Of a stretch of DNA of 64,000 nucleotides, positions 32,223 through 42,176 are shown one piece after another; the stretch's first letter is position 1; every line of letters begins with the position of its first letter. Position numbers and translations under genes: made by a program. The stretch lies in contig JAKTTT010000073.1 of assembly GCA_030581615.1 (NCBI GenBank), positions 1-64,000 on the forward strand, written 5' to 3'. The notes under the pieces are model-generated. The model made no database searches and had not been told where the DNA came from. It was given only the letters and a program-made list of their open reading frames with translations. The stretch is from Alloascoidea africana (lineage: Eukaryota; Ascomycota; Alloascoideomycetes; Alloascoideales; Alloascoideaceae).

Positions 32223-35200
32223 ATGGTGAGTATTGTATCTGAACAGATTAGGAAGTTTGTGAAATTTCTCTAATAATAGCCCATTCGAATAGTCTTTTAC
32301 TGCTTTAAATGTAACGACAAAGAATAACTCGGCGTTCGATGTAGAAGAACACACAAGAGAGCTACAAGTAAGAATGCGAAACTTCTCGATGGTGTCTCAA
32401 GAACTGCCAGCCTAATATTTGATATCATATAGATTGAAGAAGCATACAAGGTGTTTCAACAAGCCCTTCAACTTCAAAGGGCAGGCGATCTGAAGGGTTC
32501 TGTCAAAGAATATGAAGCTCTGTTCAAGATTGATGTACTTACACAAGACAAAAAAGTAGGTTTGATTATCAGTGGAATATCGACCAAGACACTAATGAAA
32601 GAGCAAAGGATATGGTGCCATCACCTGCAATTGAATGGCTTAGATATTTAGCTTATCGAAATCGAGGCATGCTCAAGTTTCAAGGACTCAAATCAATATC
32701 GCCAAGTGATGACAACGATGAATTATTTGAAGAGTTTGATGCGTGTTTGGATGACTTTTTTGAGGTAAGTGAAATGAGATTTCGAGTGTGGGATCTATTG
32801 TTCTAATAGTAAATGATTGCGATAGGCTTTAAACCATGCAGACGGTGATTCGTCTCTTTTAACTCTTCTGTATGATATATTTCAAATATTCAACAGTAAG
32901 CGACTATGTCGGTTATCTCTAGAGTCAATTATATCTTCAGATCCTATGGTTGAGGATGGCAATATCCAGGGGTCTACAATTTCTCCAGCCACAAGCATAG
33001 CGTTTATGAAATTAAACGAAGTGAGTAATATTATGTTGAATAGAAATTCGCATTACCTTCTAACAAGAATAATTTAGCTTCTGTCGTCAATATTTGACAC
33101 GAATGTATCAACAGTGAAGAAAGATGACAAAACTTCAAAAATGCTTTCGCAGTTGAGTAAGAAAAAAGATTTATCATTTCTTAAACCGTTAAAAGACGAG
33201 TTGGAAGCATTACACAAGGAAGGTGCACGTCTCGAAGTTACCCATATTACTCTCAGTAGCTTGGACTGGCTAGATCTCGGAGAATCGATCCAGAATTTGC
33301 TGCCCTCACTCAATACAAGGTCTAAAAACAAGGGCATTTTCGACCCTTATCAACTAATGGAGAAACCAATTCTGGAAGTGAGGATAGATATTCCCCAGAA
33401 CATCCTTAACACTGTTGAGACGATTTCTATTGTCTCTTCTCCAGAACCAACCAATACTTATTCGGAAATGCAAGACATTGTCATAGTTTCTGATGTCTCT
33501 GAATCTAATGGGGCTTCCTTGGGCATTGGTGCGAAACGTCCATCACCTATAGAAGATAGCAAGCATCGAGCAAGTAAACGGATGAGAGCACGAGCAGAAG
33601 ATCAAAAACATTCCTTAGATATGATTGACTTTCTGGAAAAGAAATCTTTCCTTGCTCAAATTAACTCGTTCCTTGGCATTATTGGCTGCAAAATGGAGAA
33701 TATCATCAATACATTCTCTTCTAGTGATGAACCTCAAAGCCAGCAATATGTTATTGATTTTAAACATATTTTGATCACTTGGGACGATGAACATACCGAG
33801 GGTTTTGCAAAAGTTGGAGCATGGACGAATGGATCATCTCAGCCATTGATGGGTCTCTTGAACTCAGTTTCGCTGGCAGACCTAGAGTTTCGAAGGAAGG
33901 CTTCATTGGTTACCTGGAAAGTGAAAGAATTCATTAATAGGGTTAACTCATCTCCTGTACATTTCCATCAACTGCGGATGCTTTATTTGGAATATTTGAT
34001 GACTGATGTTGACGGAAAATGTTCCATTTTGGATGATGTATGGCCTGAGGAGCTAACATGTATTGTGAAGAGGTTTTTCAAAGTTTCCGAACCATTCTTT
34101 TTCAATTTTTGCAAAGATATGATTCTGAGCAATGCTATTTATGGCCATGAGGTCTCTTTAAAATGGCTTGAATTTTGTGAATCTGCTTTTGAGTTATCTT
34201 TGGATTCGTACCTCAATTTGATTGAGGATAATTCAAATGCTACATCGGCATTAACAAGATCCAGTCAGATAGAATTCAACAATAGCAAGCAATTTGCTTT
34301 TGAACAAGTGACGAGATGGAGGACTCAAGTAGCTGAACTTTTGAACATAGTCAAAGTTCGCTACAGTTGGTACCAGGAATCTCCAGTTTCAAAGACAGAG
34401 TTTCGAAACCGTTGGTGTGGTCTATTGTTTGATCAGTTTAGTCAAACCACCACTCATGACTCTATAATAACAGAACTTGAGAATCTCAAAGAAAGTCTTG
34501 GTTATTGCAAAGAGTTTGAGCCCGTTTTATTCTCGAATTTTTCAACTATACCAAAGTTGGATGATAAAGGTGTAGATACTCAAATTTCGAAATTGAAAGC
34601 TGCCTCAATTTTTTGCAAAGTTTTGGGAGAATTGGAAGGTGTAGACCAAGACGAAATCCGAGAACGAATAATTTTATTGGAGGCCATACTTAGCCCCTCT
34701 TTTGACCGAGCTCTTCCTCCAGAGAATGAGTCTATTTCTCAATTTATCAGTACCTCGAGTATTGAATTCAAATTGAAACTATGGCGAATATTGCTTGAGT
34801 GTTATCTCGCAATAGATGAAACGCAACAGAGTTTAGTGGGCGCACTACAGATATTCAAGTTTTTGGCCAATAGCTTTACTTCAGTTGAGTTTCAAAATCA
34901 AACAACCACTCAAAGAGAGATGAGTATACTGAAATGTCTCCGCTATTATTCTGATTTGAGTCAGGATTTGCTTCATAATCTTCTAGAAAATCGGAAACTT
35001 TTAACAAAAATTTCAAAGCATGAAGTTAAAGAGGCACTTTCTAGTGTACTTTTCATAAGTCAATTGCTAACAACTTTTGATTTGTTTGAAGAAGCAGTTT
35101 TTAAAGGAGTGTTAAAATCATCAAGTCACCATAGCCTTGAGCAGTCAAAGAGACAAATCAAAGACATGGTTGTAAGGACTTGGTCCCTGATATATTTATT

Positions 35201-37703
35201 CTTTGAAGCCTCGTTAGAGCCTGCAGAAAGGAAACCAGAGGTTATTAATGACTTTCTAAGTATTATTCATGAACACATTGGTTCTCTTGGCTATTGTTCC
35301 TATTCAGATGGGGTATTTCTGAAAATGGTGCAAGATGAGCTTTTAGCATTGGATTGGAAGGATTCGGAGAAAGATATTCTACAAGATTTGAATTGCAGGT
35401 TTGGAATTTCCATTTCAACCGACCGTTTTGTGCCTTATAACCACAAGACAACTACCAAAAAGTTGGACGAAAAGTCTGTATTACAACTGATTCCATTTAT
35501 AAGCAAATTTGCCTTCTCCCAGAGGAAAAAAAGTGCAATGCTTGCCCCACAAAAGGCAGACTTGAAAGCGGCTTTAGATCAGTGTTATGAAGTTATTGGT
35601 CCACCTCCTGATAACGAGGAGGTTATTATCCGCAACTTGGGTATCATAGACTCGTATCTCGATTCCCTAATTACTTCAAGACATCTACGTGAAGCCTTTT
35701 CAGGGGTTTTGTCTCTTTCTCTGGATCAGACTCAGTTGGAGTCGCAAATAGTGGCAGATTATGGATTGTATTATATTCAAGGCATGATATCATTATCATT
35801 GTTTCGAACAAGAAAAAGAACTACGCCTGGAAGAATCGATGAGCTTGAAAATGCAATCAAACTTTTCCGCTATGACATCATTTATAGTACAAACAGAATC
35901 GAAAGCTGGATTGGGCTGGGGCAATCGTATTCATTGCTGGTTGAGGATGATATGATATGGAGTGCGGATAAGTTTAACTCTGATAGGAAGAAAGGAATCG
36001 CAATATATCAAAAAAAGGCATTACAGTGCTATCTTATGGCAGCCAGTGCGCTTATTCGGAATCGCAAAAAGGATACAGAATTGTTTAATGCATTGTCGGA
36101 GTACTTATGGCCAATTTTTGGTAAAGAATTGTACAGCTCTGCTTTGAATCCAATGAACATGTTGTGCTACGAATTGCGACCAACAAAACTGTTTTGTGGA
36201 CCAGATGGACTTTATGGACACAAAGTGAAAGGCGACGTGAAGAGAAAGCTGGTTCTGAATCTTACTATTTATATACAAAAGCTGGCAATTGAGCGGTTAC
36301 CTAACGATTGGGCTAATAGTTATTGCCTTGCCTGTAGTATTTACAAAAACCAAGGCCCGCCGGAAGAAGTTGTCTCTTTATTAACAAAGGCAATTGAAGA
36401 AGTATCACACGAGAAGAGTGCTTCTCACTCGGATCCCATTTTTGAACCACACTACAAGCTTTGCTCAAAACTATACAAGTATGTTCAAAGGGGTCAGATT
36501 GGTAGTAAAGAAGCATTGACTTTTCTTGCGGGCACACCTTACTTTCAACAGGAAACTGAAATCGGAGATGATGAATACGAGGATGAGGAAGGATTTCAAA
36601 AGGCTTTAAAAGCAAAGTTTTTCAGCGCTTGTTTATCAACATTACAGAGAATAAAGACTGCGGACAAGAAGAAATGGCAACACCGACCTTCGTACCTGAT
36701 TGCCAAGATTTTGGATGAAGTCTACAATGATCCTGAGAAGGCGAAAGAAGAGCTGCTTACATTATTTTCATTAAAGTCTAGTTCCAAAAACGTTCTCACG
36801 ATTTGGAAACCAGAGAATGAAAGACCCGGGAAGCATTTTGTCTATGTGTATGAATATATCAAGTTTCTGGTAATTCTGCTCAAGCGGACAGATGATCTTC
36901 CTCTCATGATGATGCTATTCAAGAAGTTACGCCGGTCACAGTCTGCAGTGATCAATCATAGCGAACTATGGGAATTCACGTGTGATATTGCGTGCGACAT
37001 GTTCCGATTACGGGCAGGACTGCCTAATAATTTTACAGATATTATGCTTCCCAAACTGATTTACACCGAATTCAGAGCCGTATCTGAACGAATTCAGGCT
37101 TATTATGAGAGGATCCAGCCAGCCCTCGACAAGGAAGGGCATCTTGCATTGTTATACGACGTTTCTGACTTGCGCAGGATCAACAACGGAATTGGAACCA
37201 CGGCGCGTCTGGATGATATGTTTGTTGCGGTGTATCTCAAGTTTTACCTCACGTTTCTGGATGAAGAGCGAGATGAGGAAATGAACGATGATGATGGAAA
37301 AGATGGAAACACGCAACCATCATCATCAGCGGCGGCGGCGGCACACACTGGAGCAGACGGTAAGATCATACTACAGCCCACTCCGGCAAAAGGGCCCTCG
37401 ACGCCTGGGAACGGAGCAGTAGATTCGCGAGTGTCCACGCCCGAATCGTCCACGTCCAACCACGGCGCCCCAGCTGCGCAGCCCTCGCCCGTGTCCAAAG
37501 TGAAGGTTGCGAAGCGAGATATTATCCCGCGAGCTACGATGATCCTAAAGCTGGTCACGCCGGCCATCCAGGCCGTACAGAAGGCGGCCGAGGGAGACAA
37601 GAGCGAGTCAGTCGGGCCCTTGGGACCTTCTCCCGACACCCCGGTGCAGCCGGACGTCGCCCAGCCGTCGGATGGCGTCCCGGACAGCGCCCCGGACGGC
37701 TGA
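32223..37703 (+). CDS. HIR3: Hir3, HIR histone chaperone subunit, six exons
   Basis: Large scaffold subunit (cabin1 homologue) of the HIR complex, which deposits H3-H4 independently of replication and represses histone genes. Exons: 32223-32225 (ATG only), 32293-32367, 32433-32555, 32609-32764, 32826-33020 and 33078-37703; 1725 residues (S. cerevisiae 1648). Introns of 53-67 bp with GTGAGT, GTAAGA, GTAGGT, GTAAGT and GTGAGT donors. The spliced start MSFTALNVTTKNNSAFDVEE, then HTRELQIEEAYKVFQQAL, follows Hir3 well, as does IEWLRYLAYRNRGM. TPR-like helices fill the body (for example WIGLGQSYSLL). The last 150 residues are Ala/Pro/Ser/Gly-rich and encoded by much more GC-rich DNA than the rest. 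Phases of all exons agree, but the smallest exons rest on splice signals and family match only. Confidence 0.9.
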
Positions 37704-38108
37704 TGGCTGACACGCGGCTTAGTCATCGCACGGGGTGCGCCCACCGCGCGGTGGGCACAAAGAGAGAGAGAAAGAGCGTGCCGTGCTCACGTGACGCGCA
37801 CGCTGGCGGGCGGCGTGATTTGTGCATTTGCATTAGGTTTCGCTTTTCTCCCTCTCATCTCTTTTTGTCCAGTCTTCACGAGTGCTGTCCACGATCCATC
37901 TCCCGAGTGGCCTGTGTCTGTCAGCTCTGTTCTGTTCTGTTCTGTTCTGTCCGGCAGTGTTGCAACCGAGGAGTCGTCGCCTGCTCTCAAGCTTTCAGTG
38001 GCTACTCAGCTTTGCTGTTTTTTCCCCCTAGACTTGGATCTAGAGTCCTCTTTCACTAAGCCAGTTAATTTTTTTCTTTTTTTTTGTTGTTAGTGTTCAC
38101 ACACCCAG
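37704..38108. promoter_or_regulatory. HIR3/LDB19 intergenic region, LDB19 promoter
   Basis: GC-rich at its left end. A Cbf1-type TCACGTGA lies at 37787-37794, and a (TCTGT)5 microsatellite at 37926-37950. A poly-T tract with a TTGTTAG end just before the LDB19 ATG could be a 5'-UTR intron acceptor, unproven. Confidence 0.45.
37926..37950 (+). repeat. (TCTGT)5 pentanucleotide microsatellite
   Basis: Five perfect tandem copies of TCTGT in the LDB19 upstream region. Confidence 0.9.
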
Positions 38109-40172
38109 ATGCATCTGTTTTCTCATCACTCGCATTCAAGGTCGTCTACCGCTGTGATCCATCCTTCGACACAGCGAACGCTGCCGGGCCCTTTCAAGCT
38201 ATCGATAGACATAGAGTCTCCTCCTGCAATCCTCTATGGCCCGCCAAACGAGAGTTCCGGTGCGCTGGTGTCTGGCCTGCTCGTTCTGAAGATTCCACAG
38301 AGCCAGAGCTCGGTTCCTTCAACCCCAATGATGTCTCCAATTCATTCGGCTTCGGCTTCGGCTTCCACTCCCCGTGCGGCTGCATCGCCAAGTATGGCAT
38401 TTTCAGATCCAGTCGGGCAAATTTTCGAGTCCGTGGCAGATTTTCCTCTTCAGAAAGTGACGCTAACACTAGTACAAAAGGTATCCTATCACAGACCTTT
38501 TGTGCCGTCCTCTTCGCAAATTGCAAACTGCCATAATTGCAACAATCTGACTGTGGAATTAGCTCGATGGGACGTTGTTACCCAACATACAATGCTGCCA
38601 CGAGGGAGACATGCCTACCCTTTTTCTCATTTACTCCCAGGTTCAATTCCCGCTACCTCTTCACTAGGGATAACCGGTACAAGTATCCGATACGAATTGC
38701 TTGCAGAAGCGAAAGGAGGTCCCAAAAATACCGTCGTGAGTGTCAAGTTACCAGTCACCGTGACCCGGTCCATTTTGAAAGGTCCAGAGAGAAATGCGCT
38801 CCGTATATTCCCACCTACAGAAATTACCGCTACAGCTGTTTTACCAAACGTGATATACCCCAAATCCAGTTTTTCCATTGAGCTTCAACTGAACAACGTG
38901 GTTAGTGACTCGGACAGATGGCGAATGAGAAAGCTCACATGGCGAATCGACGAGCATATCAAAGTAAGAGCTCAAGCATGCAGTCGGCATCAACAAAAGC
39001 TGAAAGTTTTAGAAGACGCCGCCTATGAGAAAAAGGCTCGGTCGGGGAAATCAAAGCCAAAGTCCGGCACTCAAACCCCCCTGGGCTTTTCTCCAGTCGC
39101 TTCAACAACCTCTGCAACATCTATAGCCAGTAGTATGTCCGATTCAGCGCATGCTATTGCTAATGACAACAACAGGCATCCAGCGGACTTTTCCCCTGTT
39201 CCCGAGCCAGCGGCTCATTCTGCGGCAAATTCTACTGCAAATTCTGCCGCAAATTCTACCACTGCCACACCCATGGCTGATTCTGCAGCAGAAAAGCCTG
39301 ACAAGAGTTTATATCTAGAAGAAACTCGAATTGTTGCCCATGGAGAAGTGAAAAGTGGATGGAAGAGTGATTTCACTGGCCGAGGAAAGATTGATCTGAT
39401 AGGAGATCTCAATATCCTCAATACATCGACAGGACCAAATAAACATATTACACATGTTTCCTCTTCACAACCTCTTCCGCGATCTAATCCAGCACACATG
39501 CACGCAAATTTATGCTGTGACATTGATGATCCTACGCTGGGGATATCTGTTAAGCATGTTTTGGTCGTGGAGCTGATCATAGCTGAGGAAACTCTACAAT
39601 CAAGAGCATCTCTAGGTCTCACTTCGAGTACCAGCCAAGGCAGCGGATCGGCACCGAAAAAACGCGTGCAGCAGGGGCCTTCCAACAATGACCGACTTGC
39701 AGAGCTTTCTTCTATTTTTCAACAGCAACAGCAACAGCCTTCACCGTCGGTTATAAGTAAAGGAGAATCTTCCAGTAACGGTGGAGCGAATGGGCAAGGA
39801 GCATTGGTTGGAATTCCAACGGGTACGGCCAGGGTTTTACGAATGCAGTTTAAGCTAATAATGTCTGAAAGAAGCGGGCTCGGGATTGCTTGGGATGATG
39901 AAGTACCACCAACCTATAACGATGTCCAGGCTCTATCTCCTCCAGATTACGAGGTTGCAGTTGGAATGACTCCATCCATCTCACCGATGGGCTCCTGTGC
40001 CCCTTCACCTTCCTTCAATCTCGCGACTCCTGTTCAATCCAGAGTTCATGGACATTTGAACTCGACACCCGGTGTTTTCTACGGCATTGGTAATACTCCC
40101 ATGACAGGACGTCCTAATACGATTGATAGTCAACTGGATCTAGAGGATGATTTCCAAGAGCTTAGAATTTAA
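38109..40172 (+). CDS. LDB19: Ldb19/Art1 alpha-arrestin, Rsp5 adaptor
   Basis: Arrestin-related adaptor that recruits the Rsp5 ubiquitin ligase to plasma-membrane permeases for endocytosis. 687 residues (S. cerevisiae 818), single exon. The N-arrestin fold begins at residues about 26-60 (PFKLSIDIESPPAILYGPPN, then ESSGALVSGLLVL). A zinc-binding-like CHNCNN follows, as in Ldb19. The C-arrestin part shows LRIFPPTEITATAVLPNV, YPKSSFSIELQL, WRMRKLTWRIDE and VKSGWKSDF. Two PY motifs for Rsp5 WW domains are near the C-terminus: PPTY at 600-603 and PPDY at 611-614, just after ERSGLGIAWDDEV. A Ser/Thr/Ala-rich linker (about 320-400), with repeated AANST units, divides the arrestin core. Confidence 0.94.
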   Translation: MHLFSHHSHSRSSTAVIHPSTQRTLPGPFKLSIDIESPPAILYGPPNESSGALVSGLLVLKIPQSQSSVPSTPMMSPIHSASASASTPRAAASPSMAFSDPVGQIFESVADFPLQKVTLTLVQKVSYHRPFVPSSSQIANCHNCNNLTVELARWDVVTQHTMLPRGRHAYPFSHLLPGSIPATSSLGITGTSIRYELLAEAKGGPKNTVVSVKLPVTVTRSILKGPERNALRIFPPTEITATAVLPNVIYPKSSFSIELQLNNVVSDSDRWRMRKLTWRIDEHIKVRAQACSRHQQKLKVLEDAAYEKKARSGKSKPKSGTQTPLGFSPVASTTSATSIASSMSDSAHAIANDNNRHPADFSPVPEPAAHSAANSTANSAANSTTATPMADSAAEKPDKSLYLEETRIVAHGEVKSGWKSDFTGRGKIDLIGDLNILNTSTGPNKHITHVSSSQPLPRSNPAHMHANLCCDIDDPTLGISVKHVLVVELIIAEETLQSRASLGLTSSTSQGSGSAPKKRVQQGPSNNDRLAELSSIFQQQQQQPSPSVISKGESSSNGGANGQGALVGIPTGTARVLRMQFKLIMSERSGLGIAWDDEVPPTYNDVQALSPPDYEVAVGMTPSISPMGSCAPSPSFNLATPVQSRVHGHLNSTPGVFYGIGNTPMTGRPNTIDSQLDLEDDFQELRI

Positions 40173-40482
40173 TGATTATTAGACGATTCTTTCTTTTTTT
40201 TTGTTTAGTATTTTTGCTTTTTACGTTTTTATAAATTATAGCAGTTTAGTGTGGTTTTGACCTTTTTTATGTGACTACAATAAAGAATATACGATAAGCC
40301 TTAGGGAAAATGTTCATAATGCTTACAGTATTCATCAGCTTTTTATTACTTTTTTCTCTTTTATTTTATAGATTTGACACAAAGGTATGGACTGGTTGGA
40401 GAGACGGTCTGTGATTCGGGAGCTATTCCCATTTAGACGGGTTTTTTTGATCGATAATTTGGTTATGAATCATCAAAAAGTT
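40173..40482. other. Intergenic, convergent 3' ends of LDB19 and SUS1
   Basis: 310 bp, AT-rich, with T-runs and AATAAAG-like words. No gene is seen. Confidence 0.5.
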
Positions 40483-41009
40483 TCATTTCCGTGTTATGGT
40501 TTCATCCAAAAATTGTTTGATCATTTTCAGAGTTTCCAGCTTCACTTCATCAGGGACCATTGCTAAAGCAATCACCATAAATGGTTAGTGTTGGTTCATC
40601 ATATATCGTCTCTTTCTCAGGAAAAAAGTATTATATACCCAGTGCTCTTGGTTCGATCTTTCGTGATGTTTTCAAAAAGTTTGGTTCTTCTTCATCGATA
40701 ACTTGGTCTATTATAGACATGTGTTAGATTATTATCACAAAAAAAAACGGGGGGAGAGGGAGGCGGGAAACTTAAAGAATGTGTGAACTCACTTGTTGCC
40801 AGTTCTCTAACTTCATCATACCAGCCTGTTTCTTGAAGTCGTTTTCTCAAAAAGCTAGATACTCTTTACCAAAAGTTTTGGGGTTAGTTATGGAATCATC
40901 ATAAACCAGAATCAGAAAATAATACAAACCGGTCATATTCGCCTGATTCTATCAGTCGCTCATGGATGCTTGCTTTCAGTTCTGCTTCATCTGTATCTGA
41001 AGCCGCCAT
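40483..41009 (-). CDS. SUS1: Sus1/ENY2, SAGA and TREX-2 subunit, four exons
   Basis: Small helical protein shared by the SAGA deubiquitinase module and the TREX-2 mRNA export complex at nuclear pores. No single open frame reveals it. Exons on the minus strand: 41009-40930, 40863-40793, 40707-40639 and 40562-40483; exact frame, 99 residues (S. cerevisiae 96). Introns are 66, 85 and 76 bp, with donors GTTTGT, GTGAGT and GTATAT, branches CTAAC, and acceptors GTAAAG, AATAG and CTTTAG. The spliced protein reads MAASDTDEAELKASIHERLI, ESGEYDRVSSFLRKRLQETG, WYDEVRELATNQVIDEEEPN, then KTSRKIEPRALAMVPDEVKL and a QFLDETI end, aligning along its whole length with Sus1/ENY2. It is divergent from YSA1 (128 bp between starts). 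Confidence 0.92.
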
Positions 41010-41137
41010 GCTGCTTGTGACAACGGAGATGGAGCTGATGAAGATGGTGATGAGAGGTGTAGAGTGGTTAGCCCAAGGCCTGTGTTTGTGTTACGAGGAT
41101 AGTAGTCCTAACGATCAACCACTGGTTAAAAAAAAAA

Positions 41138-42088
41138 ATGGTGAATCTATTCGATGCAAAATTGTTAAAGACCGAGCCATTGGTAAGAATAGATGGTTCT
41201 CAAGGGATTTTGGATGTTTAATTGATCAATCATATTGACACGTTGTATATAAGGAATCGTCTGAAGCTCGATGGGTCCAGGCAAGTACTCGGAGCTTAAA
41301 ATAGGAGATCAAAGACAAGTGACTAATTGGTTAGGAGAGTCTATAGCTGGAGAAAATCCATTATCTTGATCCTGAAGGACAAGGTGAGCATATGATTTGT
41401 ATCCTAATCGGTCTATGTATCTAACACACAAGAAAGAGCGAACTTGGGAATTCGGCTCCAGAAAGACAAGAGTCGAGGGGAAAGAGGTAGACGGAGTTGG
41501 TGTACTTGCAATTCTGGAGAAACCTAATGAAGGACCCGAAATTGTCCTCCAGAAACAATACCGTGCTCCTATCAATGCTGTCTGTATTGAAATTCCAGCA
41601 GGTCTGTTGGATCCTAACGAGACCCTCGAGACATGTGCGGAACGAGAACTGTTGGAGGAGACTGGTTACGTGGGGAAGGCGATCCGCAAGAGTCCTGCCA
41701 TTTTCAACGATCCAGGTATGTTCCACAGAGAGAAAAAAGAGTCTTTACTTGTGAATGATCTTTCTGTTAACTGTCAATGTGTACGTTTTAGGCTTTTGCA
41801 ATACCAACTTGTCTCTGGTCACTGTAAAGATCGACCTTGAGGATCCAAGAAACCAAAACCCTGTGCCAAAGTTGGAACCAGAAGAGTTCATAGAGACGTT
41901 CACAGGTGAGTAGTGAAGTCTGTTTGTTTCGATAATGGCTCTTATCTAAACACAATTCCTGTATTTTAGTACCGTTGAAGGAGCTTCCCGAGAAACTGGC
42001 TGAGCTGGCTGAAGAAGGATACAAGCTAGACGCCCGTGTACAAAACATTGCGGCTGGAATTGAGATATCCAGACAATACTTGGTTTGA
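41138..42088 (+). CDS. YSA1: Ysa1-type ADP-ribose pyrophosphatase (Nudix), six exons
   Basis: Nudix hydrolase that splits ADP-ribose and related sugars to AMP and ribose 5-phosphate. Exons: 41138-41182, 41254-41280, 41347-41383, 41437-41715, 41792-41905 and 41970-42088; 206 residues (S. cerevisiae 231 including a longer N-terminus). The Nudix box lies in exon 4: GLLDPNETLETCAERELLEE followed by TGY, matching G-x5-E-x7-R-E-x2-E-E. The phases fix the small exons: MVNLFDAKLLKTEPL, ESSEARWVQ and LEKIHYLDPEGQ, then RTWEFGSRKTRVEG. Intron 2 (41281-41346) has the donor GCAAGT, i.e. a GC-AG intron; a GTCCAG donor six bases earlier would also keep frame but lose two residues that the yeast protein has. 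Exon 6 ends with EEGYKLDARVQNIAAGIEIS. Confidence 0.9.
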
Positions 42089-42176
42089 GTATACATGATA
42101 TAGAGAAAATATCAGATTTTGTTTAGCTCACTTTTGGGGAAAGTTGGTGGTACTGTGTAGAAAGCGTAGTTTAGAC

